DNA of 20,501 nucleotides, taken from a virus. The DNA is taken from IMG/VR virus record IMGVR_UViG_3300005582_000151, positions 1 to 20,501 of that record. One strand, given 5' to 3'. The notes below the pieces were generated by a model that was not told where the DNA came from, searched no databases, and saw only the letters and a list, made by a program, of their open reading frames with translations. Both the position numbers and the translations under genes were made by a program. Below are positions 1 to 7,780 of this stretch, in pieces. Positions within the stretch are counted from its first letter, which is position 1. Every line of letters begins with the position of its first letter.

Positions 1-86
1 TCGCATGCGAAGCGAACCTTCGTGCCGTTACAGCCCTTGCCGCCTGTCGAGAAACCAATGAAGTTGACCGTGTCTGAATTACGCAT
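1..86 (-). CDS. 5' end of an unidentified protein (partial)
   Basis: The reading frame opens with ATG at 86 and stays open to the window edge, giving 28 codons that begin MRNSDTVNFIGF and continue through a Gly-rich stretch with two Cys residues. A clear AGGAGAA ribosome binding site lies at 93-99, and a strong promoter (130-158) sits just upstream, so this is very likely the start of a real gene. The visible part is too short to identify, and the gene continues outside the window. Confidence 0.7.
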   Translation of the reverse strand, partial: MRNSDTVNFIGFSTGGKGCNGTKVRFAC

Positions 87-129
87 AATATATTCTCCTG
101 AGAAAGTTAGAGTTTTCACTTACATCTTA

Positions 130-158
130 AAGATAACACATATCGTACCGTTTGTCAA
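130..158 (-). promoter_or_regulatory. Sigma70-type promoter for the leftmost gene
   Basis: On the minus strand the -35 box is TTGACA (153-158), followed by a 17-bp spacer and a -10 box TATCTT (130-135). The TGA stop codon of the upstream 59-codon gene (155-157) lies inside the -35 box. The extended -35 context GGCTTGACAAA is shared with three other promoters in the window. It is placed to drive the gene starting at 86. No palindrome precedes it. Confidence 0.75.
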
Positions 159-334
159 GCCTTTACTACATTCATTTCACCACTTTCATCACCCAAAAAC
201 ATGGAAAGGTCAAAGTATCCTTCGCCGAAACTGGCCAATCGGTCTAGATATTCTTGCTCATCTAAATCCAAAACTGCCCAGAATCTTTCGATTACAGTGA
301 CTTCCTCATTTTTGAGGACCTGCTGTTGTGTCAT
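155..334 (-). CDS. Small acidic protein, 59 aa, unknown function
   Basis: This short gene starts with ATG at 334 (MTQQQVLKNEEV) and ends with TGA at 155. A GAGGG ribosome binding site precedes the start, and a promoter lies directly upstream (379-407). The product is acidic, with a hydrophobic and aromatic centre (ERFWAVLDLDEQEYLDRL) that is probably helical. I see no known motif or membrane segment. Its stop codon forms part of the -35 box of the next promoter, so coding and regulatory sequence are packed together. I do not recognise the family. The ribosome binding site and promoter are the main evidence that it is real. Confidence 0.65.
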   Translation of the reverse strand: MTQQQVLKNEEVTVIERFWAVLDLDEQEYLDRLASFGEGYFDLSMFLGDESGEMNVVKA

Positions 335-378
335 TGTCGTACCCTCGGTTTTTTTGTTGAGTTATGTTCCTTACTTTA

Positions 379-407
379 AATATAACACCTTTTGGTCAAT
401 TTGTCAA
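379..407 (-). promoter_or_regulatory. Sigma70-type promoter for the 59-codon gene
   Basis: Minus-strand TTGACA (402-407), a 17-bp spacer and TATATT (379-384) make a near-consensus host-type promoter in the context GGGCTTGACAAA. It lies between the zincin-like gene (stop at 439) and the 59-codon gene (start at 334). A copy of the shared palindromic element (415-443) lies 7 bp upstream of the -35 box. Confidence 0.8.
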
Positions 408-414
408 GCCCTTG

Positions 415-443
415 GCTAAGTGCTTATTTTACAACAACTTACG
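415..443 (-). repeat. Palindromic element, copy 1 (degenerate left arm)
   Basis: On the plus strand the right arm ACTTACG (437-443) and inner 15 bases GCTTATTTTACAACA (422-436) match copy 2 exactly. The left arm reads GCTAAGT instead of CGTAAGT, so only 5 bp pair. The TAA stop codon of the zincin-like gene (439-441) lies inside the right arm. The element sits just upstream of the -35 box at 402-407. No U-rich tract follows it on the minus strand, so a simple terminator is unlikely. An operator or an RNA processing hairpin are the alternatives. Confidence 0.75.
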
Positions 444-1122
444 ATGGGGTGGGGCCCAGTGCACAGGGAATCCAGCGCCAGATTTTACGCATTAATGATT
501 TTTTCAATCTATCCCATTCGGTCCCTTTAAAGGCATCTTTATAAAATTTGTAACTATACAATTTTCTATGCCCATCAATATATTTTAAAATGGTTGCAGG
601 ATTTGATGTTGGGTAGTATTGATTAATTTCCATGGCGATGTCATGGGCGTATGCCTCAATCTCACACCATGTACTCAAATACTCTATATGTTTCAACCGT
701 TTTTTTGATAACTTATCCGAGTGATATACTTTTATTAATCTGTCTGAATGTTCTGGACGAAATTCATATTGACTCTTATGAATGAATTCATGTTGAATAG
801 TTTGTGATAACATGAACATGAATCCATTATATCGTGCTCGGGTAAATAGAAACTTTTTTTTATTGGGCGCAAAATGAGCATTGATTACAATAGGAATTAC
901 TTTTTCTTCTGTATCATAATGTCCCGAAAAGGAATAATATTGGTAAGAACTAATGGTATTCTTTAAATTAACATCTCTCACAATTTTTCCTTTGGCCCCC
1001 AAAGGGCGAAGAATTTTATTCATTCTTCTACTTATTTGGCCATATGTTAGCTCACTCCCGATAATATCATCAGGAGGGAAATGTTTTTCTATTTCTTTGT
1101 GTAGCTTACTAGCCAGATACAT
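439..1122 (-). CDS. Zincin-like (HExxH, SprT-type) metallopeptidase-like protein
   Basis: A 227-residue protein starting at ATG 1122 behind a GGGGGA ribosome binding site, 32 bp after the gp41 stop. Residues 111-115 read HEFIH inside a hydrophobic helix (FMFMLSQTIQHEFIHKSQY), the classic zincin signature with two zinc-binding His and the catalytic Glu. A later CEIEAYAHDIA stretch (about 153-163) could supply the third, acidic ligand. This pattern suggests a small cytoplasmic metallopeptidase-like protein related to SprT/zincin proteins seen in T4-like phages. The substrate is unknown and activity is inferred only from the motif. No signal peptide is evident. Its last two codons (Ser, stop) fall within palindrome copy 1. 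It occupies the position downstream of gp41 where T4 has primase gp61, but shows no primase motifs. Confidence 0.7.
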   Translation of the reverse strand: MYLASKLHKEIEKHFPPDDIIGSELTYGQISRRMNKILRPLGAKGKIVRDVNLKNTISSYQYYSFSGHYDTEEKVIPIVINAHFAPNKKKFLFTRARYNGFMFMLSQTIQHEFIHKSQYEFRPEHSDRLIKVYHSDKLSKKRLKHIEYLSTWCEIEAYAHDIAMEINQYYPTSNPATILKYIDGHRKLYSYKFYKDAFKGTEWDRLKKSLMRKIWRWIPCALGPTPS

Positions 1123-1154
1123 AATTCCCCCTGGGTCAAGATACTACTCACTAT

Positions 1155-2543
1155 TTATATTTTAATATTTTCAAAGTTTCGAGAAAATGTCTTAGAGGAC
1201 ACAAAATTCGGACGATTGTTGTAATCTTTCTTTTCAGGTTCTTGCATAATACTCTTTTGAGCGCTCATATCCAAATCAAACAGCTTCATCTTGGCTCTAT
1301 CAACACCAATCACAAATCTTTTGTGCTGTGAGGGATCGTTATACCGATTTTTTAATTGTTTAATGAGAAGCTGTCCCAATTTCTCTAAATCTTCTGTAGA
1401 AATCAACGCAAACATAAAATCAGCGGTTGCTGGAAGACCAAATGATTCTGATGTATCTGTCAATTCTACATCGCTATTTGAATATCCAGTTCGAGTAGTC
1501 TGTGTAGCCGTCATGATGGGGACATTAAACTCAACTGCTAACCCACGAAGTTCTTCTGCGATACCTTTGATATAAATGTAGCTGTTTACACTCCCTGACA
1601 TCTTGAAGCGACTGCTTGCACAAATGTTCAAATAATCAATAAAGATGATGTCTGGACGAATATCTTTCTTTAAACTTAATTCATTTAGCAATGCGCGAAA
1701 ATGTCCTGCATGTGCCGACGCCGTAGGATATTCTTTGATGATGAGTTTACCTTCAGTCTTTTTCTGAATGCGTGTAATTCTATCATCAAACATTTGTTTT
1801 GGAAGATTCTTTAAATCATCCATTGTGACATTCATCAAATTTGCGTCAATACGTTCAGCAATCTTTTCTTCTGCCATTTCCATTGTAATATACAATACAT
1901 TCTTGCCTTGACTTAAGGCACCTGCCGCCATGTGACACATGAATAATGACTTACCTACGCCCGTACCGGCCAGTGCAACATTCAATGTCTTTTTCGATAA
2001 TCCACCTTTTGTAATTTTATTGAAGAATTCCAAATCGAACGGAAGCTTTTCTTCAACCCGATGATAAAAATCAAACCGAGATTCACTATCTTCTAGATAA
2101 TCATGTCCTACACTGTTATCAAAACTAATTGCAAGAGCATCCTTCAGAATTTCTGGAATAGCATCAGATGTGAGTTTATCATTTTTTCCATCAATGATTT
2201 GAATGGATTGGACAATGGCATTATACACCGCCTTATCCTTACAGAATTTTTCTGTTTCAACGAGTAACCATTCAATGTTGTTTTCTTTCTGTGTTAATGT
2301 TTCAAGAACAGAAGTGATGCGATAATACTCATCTTCAGTTAACGTCTTGTCATTCTGACATGAGATGGATAACGCCTCAACACTAGGCGAAGCGTTATAC
2401 TCATCTACAAAGTTTCGAATGTGATAATATAATTTTCGTTCTATTGAATCTATAAAATATTCATCTTTGATGAAGGGAATAACTTTTCGTAAATAATTTT
2501 CATCATTCAGAAGGTTGCTCAGTATCAGGGTCTCCAGTTTCAT
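1155..2543 (-). CDS. 41: Replicative DNA helicase gp41 (DnaB family)
   Basis: A 462-residue hexameric 5'-3' helicase that unwinds the fork and would recruit the primase. An N-terminal helical domain (about 1-145) is followed by the RecA-like motor. Walker A is AGTGVGKS (192-199), the motif TMEMAEEKIAERID is at 220-233, Walker B is IIFIDYLN (299-306), and a Gln-containing motif MTATQTTR is at about 345-351. These are typical of the DnaB/gp41 family, and the length is close to T4 gp41. The ATG at 2543 follows GGAGAA at good spacing and lies inside the end of the preceding small gene (41-base overlap), so translation is probably coupled. Position downstream of uvsX matches the T4 uvsX-40-41 order. 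Confidence 0.93.
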   Translation of the reverse strand: MKLETLILSNLLNDENYLRKVIPFIKDEYFIDSIERKLYYHIRNFVDEYNASPSVEALSISCQNDKTLTEDEYYRITSVLETLTQKENNIEWLLVETEKFCKDKAVYNAIVQSIQIIDGKNDKLTSDAIPEILKDALAISFDNSVGHDYLEDSESRFDFYHRVEEKLPFDLEFFNKITKGGLSKKTLNVALAGTGVGKSLFMCHMAAGALSQGKNVLYITMEMAEEKIAERIDANLMNVTMDDLKNLPKQMFDDRITRIQKKTEGKLIIKEYPTASAHAGHFRALLNELSLKKDIRPDIIFIDYLNICASSRFKMSGSVNSYIYIKGIAEELRGLAVEFNVPIMTATQTTRTGYSNSDVELTDTSESFGLPATADFMFALISTEDLEKLGQLLIKQLKNRYNDPSQHKRFVIGVDRAKMKLFDLDMSAQKSIMQEPEKKDYNNRPNFVSSKTFSRNFENIKI

Positions 2544-2853
2544 TTACATTCTCCGTTGAGATATTTCGCTTGTCTTCCACTTGCTGCTCCATGATAGTTT
2601 GAAGAATCTTACCAATGTTGCCCTCAATTTCTTCTCGGCGTTCTTGTAAGATAATCGTTTCTGGGAGATGAATCAAGTTATAATCAAAATTAATTATGCC
2701 ATTTCCTTCTGCATCTTCTCCTGTAAATTCAACCGTACCAAATGTAAAACATGTTCCCTGTAGGGGACCGCTATCAATTTCAATATAATGAGTTGCCGTG
2801 TTTACATCGGCGTATTCGATATTTTCTTTTACAATGTAACTAGAATTAGACAT
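2503..2853 (-). CDS. Conserved hypothetical protein between uvsX and 41
   Basis: A 116-residue acidic protein with a beta-rich first two thirds (YIEIDSGPLQGTCFTFGTVEF and onward) and a Glu/Asn/Pro-rich, probably disordered tail. I do not recognise the family. It sits where T4 has gene 40 (uvsX-40-41), but I see no resemblance to gp40, so equivalence of function should not be assumed. Two starts are possible. ATG at 2859 lies only about 1 base after the AGGAG site. ATG at 2853 (MSNSSYIV) has normal spacing and is chosen here. The gene overlaps the uvsX stop codon at its start and the gp41 start at its end, which suggests tight translational coupling. Confidence 0.75.
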   Translation of the reverse strand: MSNSSYIVKENIEYADVNTATHYIEIDSGPLQGTCFTFGTVEFTGEDAEGNGIINFDYNLIHLPETIILQERREEIEGNIGKILQTIMEQQVEDKRNISTENVNETGDPDTEQPSE

Positions 2854-3895
2854 TTTCATACTCCTCTTGGATAATTTTATCAGTAAATTCCGCTATTAAG
2901 GATGAATTGGAAATAGAGTAATGTGTAGTGATCCAATCTCTGAATGTGACATCAGCAAGAATAGACATCCAGAATTCCTTTGTATCTGTATCATTTTGGC
3001 GATACTTTTTTTCCTCTCCCTTCTTTTGATACCACCCATTTGCTGGCTTCACAACATGTCCTGATTCAAGTGCAACATCCAGCAATCCAGACCATGTGCT
3101 AATACCTCCCTCAAAGGATACTTCAACAGGAATCTTACTCTTTTCACGGACAAAGCGAGACTTCTCAACATTGATGATGAAGTTGTATCCTGTCAATCCT
3201 TCGGCGCTCTTTTCCTGTTGACGCCCAATGATGAAAATGTTGTCCGCGGAATAATACACGCCAGTACCACCTGATACAATGTCCTTCGGAAACAGCCCAA
3301 TTTCCTTGTATGTGTGATTCACGACAACCATAGGAATGTCCTTGATGGTTAAATGAGGGGTACACATCCGAAACAAACTTTTAAGTTGCTTGGCACGTGT
3401 CATATCTGCAACAGACTTTCCTTCTAATGCGTCATCTACTTCTTTCTTAGACGCCAAATTACCAATTGAGTCAACAATGACGATAACATGTTCGCCTCGT
3501 TCAATGTTGTTAATCTGTGACATCATATCATGCTTCAGTTGTTCAATGTCTGTGATAGGAGTATGAATTACGCGGTCAGTGTCAATGCCGAAGCTCTTGA
3601 AGTATCCTGCAGGTGCACCAAATTCAGAATCATAAAATAGAATGGCAGCATCTTCATATTTGTCCATGTAGCTCTTGGCAAGCAACATGGCAAAGGCAGT
3701 TTTGAAATGTTTACTAGGGCCGGCAAATACCGTCAAGCCAGGGGTCAACCCCCCGTCCAACTTGCCCGATAGTGCCACATTAATCATAGGCACGGGCGTC
3801 TGAATCATATCCTTTGCTGTAAAGAATTTTGAGTCGGTTAGTATTTCGGTTTCACGAATTGTAGAATTTTTACGCAACTTATTAATTAATGACAT
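2846..3895 (-). CDS. uvsX: UvsX RecA-like recombinase
   Basis: A 349-residue strand-exchange ATPase that coats ssDNA and promotes homologous pairing and recombination-dependent replication. Walker A is GPSKHFKT (59-66), very like the GPSKSFKS of T4 UvsX. Walker B lies in HVIVIVDSIGN (136-146), and a VVVNHTYKE motif (190-198) matches the family's conserved segment. DNA-binding loop regions follow at about 150-165 and 205-215. The start ATG at 3895 has an AGGAGA site. The gene lies 10 bp after gp43 with no promoter between them, so both are probably on one transcript. Its partners here would be gp41 helicase and the gp46/gp47 nuclease. No UvsY or gp32 is in view. Confidence 0.93.
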   Translation of the reverse strand: MSLINKLRKNSTIRETEILTDSKFFTAKDMIQTPVPMINVALSGKLDGGLTPGLTVFAGPSKHFKTAFAMLLAKSYMDKYEDAAILFYDSEFGAPAGYFKSFGIDTDRVIHTPITDIEQLKHDMMSQINNIERGEHVIVIVDSIGNLASKKEVDDALEGKSVADMTRAKQLKSLFRMCTPHLTIKDIPMVVVNHTYKEIGLFPKDIVSGGTGVYYSADNIFIIGRQQEKSAEGLTGYNFIINVEKSRFVREKSKIPVEVSFEGGISTWSGLLDVALESGHVVKPANGWYQKKGEEKKYRQNDTDTKEFWMSILADVTFRDWITTHYSISNSSLIAEFTDKIIQEEYENV

Positions 3896-3904
3896 AACAT
3901 CTCC

Positions 3905-6415
3905 TTAAAATAAATCATCTAGTGTGGCAATCTTACGAGGTGACCAACTCATACAATCAAGAATGGTTCGCATAGGTTCTATAAAACTTTTTTCGAACAT
4001 TGTATTATAATCAACATACTTATGTAAGTCAAGCTCTTTAGGCAATGTTGTTGCAAATGCGATACTGTTCTCTTTAATAGGATTCGGTTCTTTCAAATAC
4101 AAATACTTAATTTTATCCCCTTCTTTAATCAGTTCGTATTTCCTATCCAACTTCTGTTTTGTAACATAATGGTTATACAACAATGAACCACGAACATGTA
4201 ATGGAGTTGCCTTTTGATAGATGTTGGCAGTTGATTTATATTTACTCATGTTGTTAGCACTTCGCGGGAATGCAATCTCCTCAGGAGACATTTGCATAAA
4301 CTTCATTTCAAGATCAGCAATATATTGTTGAATTTCATCCTGCGATTTTGTAAGTGCCAACTTTACCGTATTGCGAAGATATTCCCGAATACTCCCAGGG
4401 GTACTACTTCGAACAATTTCTAATCCCTGAACTTTCAGTTTCGGTTCTTTGTATCGCACTCCTTCACTATCATACACGTTCAAGGCATATCGCTTCTTGG
4501 CAACCCAAATAGCCGTATCGGCAATTACTTCACGTTTAAACTCCATTTTTGGAACAAACCCATTTGTTACTTCCATAATTTGCTCGCATGCCCGCGCCAA
4601 CACAATACTAATTTTTTCTTTACAGAATTTATCAATAATCTCAACTACTTTATTTTTATCATGAGTTGAAAAGTGCTTCTTGACAAGAGTATCCAATGTG
4701 ATATAACAACTATCTGTATCTGAATAGAATGTGTATTCAATATTTTCTGTACCGCATGTTTTATTCAAGTATTCATTCAAAGCACGACCAATATGTTGAA
4801 TGATGTATTGTCCCGTCAAAGTGATACCTTCGGCAATTCTGTCATCGTAGAAACGAAAGTATTGATTTGCCCAGGCACCATACAAACTATTCAACTGAAT
4901 CTTACGAGCCATTTGAATGTTGTTATACTTAGAAATCAATTTTATCTGCTCAACATCTTTTGTTTTTTCATACTCTTGTTGTGATGCAATCATTTTCTTT
5001 TTGTAAAACACCCGCTCACTAAAAATCTTTTCAACAATTTCGGGAAACAATCCCTGATGCGCGGTAGTGTAGCAATATCCATTGGCAGCCATCGTCACAT
5101 TCTGTTCATGCAATAGATTGACATGGGTAGTATTGCCATCCAACAATTTCTCAGGGGAGATGTCCAAAGATGTATTTGACATCATTGTTTCCGGACTCAT
5201 ATTATATTGCATAATGATACTAGGATACAGCGATGCCGCGTCAAAACTCACAACCCATTCATACTTACCTGGTACGGGTTCTTTTACATATGCCCCTGCA
5301 ATTGTTCTACCTTCGTGATGTTCTTTTTGTTGAACAATGATATTCTTTGCCCACAAATGATTATGAAGGATACAGTCCCAAGTACGCACCGCCGAAAAAA
5401 TGTCATTAAAGTTGCACTTGGCGTCATATGCCATTGTGATAACCAATTCAATCAATTTCATTTTATCTTCAAGAGCGTCAACCAACTCTACGTCAATAAC
5501 GTTATATTCCACAAATGATTGCCAATCATTCGTATAGTGGTCTTTGAACGTTTCATATTTTGTTTCCAACTTTTTACGTCCTAATTCGTGCTGGGCAATG
5601 TAATCAAGTTTATAACTTTCTTGAGTAGAGTATGTAAACTTTTTATACAAATCCAGATAATCTAAACTACTTACGCCGAAAATATCAGCTGTGAGAAATT
5701 CTCGACCATTTCGTGTAATATATCGTTCATTAACAATACGCCAAGGTGAAAGCTCCTTAATCCTATCCTCTCCTAATATTCTCTTGATGCGGACAAGAAG
5801 ATATGGCATATCGAATAGTTGTGTGTTCCAACCTGTCACAACATCTGGCATTGTTGCTTGCCAAAAGTGAAGAAATGTAGACAGCAAATCCGCTTCATCG
5901 CGGCATTTCACATATTCAAAATTATTTTTATTGGTGATGTGCTTAATGTTATCAACATCAAATTTCTTTGCACCAAAAGTAGTAATTTTCTTCGTGTTAT
6001 TATCTTGCACCGTGATGAGCAGGACTTCTTCAATAGGATTATCAATACTCGGAAATCCATTTTCTGAAGCAGTTTCAATATCTAAAGACAGAATTGTTAA
6101 TTGACTAATATCATAATCAATTTCAGTAGGATACTTTTCTGTGATGTATTGATAGGCAAATGAGGTGTTACCGAAGATGGGAAAGTTTTCCACCTCCTTA
6201 TACTTCTTTATAAACTCTTTTGCATCGTTAATATCACCAAACTGAATAGGCTCTAAATTGTCACCAAACAAACTTGTGTGTTTTGTTTTGTTTTGTGATT
6301 TGATAAACATCGTGGGACGAAATTCCACTCGATGATTATCCCGCTTGCCGTTACGAATTTCACGGACAAGAATTTTATTACCATATTGCAAGATATTCGT
6401 GTAAAAATTCTTCAT
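3905..6415 (-). CDS. 43: DNA polymerase gp43 (family B)
   Basis: An 836-residue replicative polymerase, somewhat shorter than T4 gp43 (898). The 3'-5' exonuclease motifs are visible: LDIET (D112, E114), VTGWNTQLFD (193-202) and YNVIDVE (304-310). The polymerase motifs are motif A FDAASLYPS (391-399, D392), motif B around K505 (ARKIQLNSLYG) and motif C YSDTDS (564-569, with D566 and D568). All key residues are present, so both activities should be intact. The protein ends in TLDDLF, which resembles a clamp-binding peptide for gp45. ATG at 6415 has a strong GGAGGAGG site, and a promoter lies 26 bp upstream (6441-6469). In T4 the gp43 mRNA is repressed by RegA and by gp43 itself; I did not see an obvious operator hairpin at this start. 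Confidence 0.97.
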   Translation of the reverse strand: MKNFYTNILQYGNKILVREIRNGKRDNHRVEFRPTMFIKSQNKTKHTSLFGDNLEPIQFGDINDAKEFIKKYKEVENFPIFGNTSFAYQYITEKYPTEIDYDISQLTILSLDIETASENGFPSIDNPIEEVLLITVQDNNTKKITTFGAKKFDVDNIKHITNKNNFEYVKCRDEADLLSTFLHFWQATMPDVVTGWNTQLFDMPYLLVRIKRILGEDRIKELSPWRIVNERYITRNGREFLTADIFGVSSLDYLDLYKKFTYSTQESYKLDYIAQHELGRKKLETKYETFKDHYTNDWQSFVEYNVIDVELVDALEDKMKLIELVITMAYDAKCNFNDIFSAVRTWDCILHNHLWAKNIIVQQKEHHEGRTIAGAYVKEPVPGKYEWVVSFDAASLYPSIIMQYNMSPETMMSNTSLDISPEKLLDGNTTHVNLLHEQNVTMAANGYCYTTAHQGLFPEIVEKIFSERVFYKKKMIASQQEYEKTKDVEQIKLISKYNNIQMARKIQLNSLYGAWANQYFRFYDDRIAEGITLTGQYIIQHIGRALNEYLNKTCGTENIEYTFYSDTDSCYITLDTLVKKHFSTHDKNKVVEIIDKFCKEKISIVLARACEQIMEVTNGFVPKMEFKREVIADTAIWVAKKRYALNVYDSEGVRYKEPKLKVQGLEIVRSSTPGSIREYLRNTVKLALTKSQDEIQQYIADLEMKFMQMSPEEIAFPRSANNMSKYKSTANIYQKATPLHVRGSLLYNHYVTKQKLDRKYELIKEGDKIKYLYLKEPNPIKENSIAFATTLPKELDLHKYVDYNTMFEKSFIEPMRTILDCMSWSPRKIATLDDLF

Positions 6416-6440
6416 TCAACCTCCTCCGGGCTATGAATGT

Positions 6441-6469
6441 AATATAACATGATGATATACTTTTGTCAA
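6441..6469 (-). promoter_or_regulatory. Sigma70-type promoter for the 43-uvsX-41 unit
   Basis: Minus-strand TTGACA (6464-6469), 17-bp spacer, TATATT (6441-6446), in the context ATCTTGACAAAA. It lies between the terminator hairpin (6473-6496) and the gp43 start at 6415. It has no palindromic element; the terminator takes that place. It probably drives polymerase, UvsX, the small protein and gp41 together. Confidence 0.82.
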
Positions 6470-6472
6470 GAT

Positions 6473-6496
6473 ACAACAAACCTCCCTTTCGGGAGG
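6473..6496 (-). terminator. Hairpin terminator after the small LSm-like gene
   Basis: On the minus strand CCTCCC, the tetraloop GAAA and GGGAGG form a 6-bp all-GC-rich stem (6481-6496), followed by the T-rich run TTTGTTGT (6473-6480). The GNRA-type loop and compact stem are typical of intrinsic terminators in T4-like phages. The hairpin begins 10 bp past the stop codon at 6507 and ends next to the gp43 promoter, separating two transcription units. Confidence 0.85.
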
Positions 6497-6506
6497 CCTG
6501 TTTATG

Positions 6507-6803
6507 TTATACGAGTTCTAGCTTTGGTCGGTCAGGCATGATGATTCCTTTACCGGTAATCCTATTATATTCATTCTTCAGTTGGTCGGCTGCCTCATAC
6601 AACAATACGATATGTTCCCGAGAATAAGAAAATTTCTTGGAAGCCGCGAATGGCAGAAATGGCGCAAGACCAATAGAATATTGATGTTCTTGTGTCGGGA
6701 TAAGCACAACCACACATGGATTTTCAATGGTAAGTGTGTCCCCTTGGACCTCAACATCACCTATCAAATCTTCGCCGGTAATTAGTTTGATACATTTAAT
6801 CAT
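6507..6803 (-). CDS. Small conserved phage protein, possibly LSm-like
   Basis: A 98-residue protein: MIKCIKLITGEDLIGDV, then short beta-strand-like segments, ENP (28-30), a LAPFLPFA segment (about 46-53), a helical YEAADQLKNEYNRITG region and a final PKLEL. The N-terminal pattern (KLITGEDLIGDVEVQGDTLTIENP) resembles the five-stranded LSm-like barrels of small T4-like phage proteins. That is recognition by eye, not a search result. An RNA-binding role would be an inference. The start has only a weak ribosome binding site, so it may depend on the upstream Hsp20 gene (41 bp away). A strong terminator follows. Confidence 0.7.
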   Translation of the reverse strand: MIKCIKLITGEDLIGDVEVQGDTLTIENPCVVVLIPTQEHQYSIGLAPFLPFAASKKFSYSREHIVLLYEAADQLKNEYNRITGKGIIMPDRPKLELV

Positions 6804-6843
6804 AATAAACTCAACTGTAGGGGGTTAGGAGGATGCTACTTAA

Positions 6844-7272
6844 TTACAAAATTTCAATTTTGCGTGGCTTCTTTTCTTCTGGAATGATGCGTTCCAGCTT
6901 AATAGCTAGCACACCATCCATAAGTGAAGCATCATTGATTACTACGTCATCGGCCAATGTCCACTTTCGTGTAAACGCACGCTTGGCCAATCCACGATGA
7001 ACATATTCCACATCTTCATCTGTGTTGTTCGTGTTGGCAGTAATGGTGAGGACACCCTCTGCCATTACTACATCTAATTCACTGCGCTTAAATCCAGCGA
7101 CAGCAAGTTCGATACTCCAATGTTCAGCATCATGCTTAACAATGTTGTATGGGGGATAGTTGCTTACACTATTAGCCGATTCAATAGTATGAAACCGGTC
7201 CCAGAGACTATCAAAGCCAATGGCCCATGGTGTGTTAAGAGATGCAGCGTTAAAAGTATAGGTACGTGTCAT
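6844..7272 (-). CDS. hsp20: Small heat shock protein Hsp20
   Basis: A 142-residue alpha-crystallin-type chaperone, close to the length of IbpA. The alpha-crystallin domain runs from about residue 42 (YNIVKHDAEHWSIELAVAGFK) through SELDVVMAEGVLTITA to VINDASLMDGVLAIKLE. The C-terminal RKIEIL carries an IxI-type tail motif, which in this family docks onto neighbouring subunits to form oligomers. Such proteins hold unfolding proteins without ATP, and Hsp20 is common in T4-like marine phages. ATG at 7272 follows an AAAGGAGG site. The gene has its own promoter (7329-7357) after regA and shares a transcript with the small gene downstream. Confidence 0.92.
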   Translation of the reverse strand: MTRTYTFNAASLNTPWAIGFDSLWDRFHTIESANSVSNYPPYNIVKHDAEHWSIELAVAGFKRSELDVVMAEGVLTITANTNNTDEDVEYVHRGLAKRAFTRKWTLADDVVINDASLMDGVLAIKLERIIPEEKKPRKIEIL

Positions 7273-7328
7273 AATTCCTCCTTTGAGCGAATGTGTTAGT
7301 GATACCCTTTCGGCGTATCTTACAGTTA

Positions 7329-7357
7329 AATATAACTCCTAACACCCCTACAGTCAA
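7329..7357 (-). promoter_or_regulatory. Sigma70-type promoter for hsp20
   Basis: Minus-strand TTGACT (7352-7357), 17-bp spacer, TATATT (7329-7334). It differs from consensus at the last base of the -35 box. It starts 4 bp after the regA stop codon and lies 57 bp before the hsp20 start. No palindrome precedes it. Confidence 0.75.
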
Positions 7358-7360
7358 GTC

Positions 7361-7780
7361 TTATTTCTTTTTTCCAATATTATATTTTGCCACTAAATTC
7401 CAACTACTCTTTTCACCAAATGCGAGTACTTTGATTTGGGATAAAGGAGCAGTATCTTCACACATATCAACATTTACAATATCAATTAATCCCCAATCTT
7501 CAAGAAGATGTGCAACTGTATTGCGTCTATGTAAATCATTGTCTGATAAATCAGCATGCTTGCCATCTAACGCAAACAGCTCTTTAAAATGTACAATGAA
7601 ATATCGTCCTTGCTTATGCAAGATGTGACAGCTTTGATATAGTGTTTGATCCTTACGTGATGCAACACCAATACGTGTCAATGTTTCCCGAACTTTTAAG
7701 AAGTCATCAGCATTTACTAATTTAACTTCTAGTGGTTCATACCCAGGAACAGAAGGTATGTTAATTAAATCATGTGCCAT
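7361..7780 (-). CDS. regA: RegA translational repressor
   Basis: A 139-residue RNA-binding repressor that in T4 blocks ribosome access to early mRNAs, including those for 44, 45 and 62. The family signature is strong: DDFLKVRETLTRIGVASRKD, TLYQSCHILHKQGRYFIVHFKELF, RRNTVAHLLEDWGLIDIV and LVAKYNIG all match T4 RegA closely. Compared with T4 RegA (122 residues) there is an N-terminal extension of about 18 residues (MAHDLINIPSVPGYEPLE), and no later ATG fits. The start overlaps the gp62 stop region, so it is translationally coupled as in T4. It ends 4 bp before the hsp20 promoter. Confidence 0.95.
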   Translation of the reverse strand: MAHDLINIPSVPGYEPLEVKLVNADDFLKVRETLTRIGVASRKDQTLYQSCHILHKQGRYFIVHFKELFALDGKHADLSDNDLHRRNTVAHLLEDWGLIDIVNVDMCEDTAPLSQIKVLAFGEKSSWNLVAKYNIGKKK

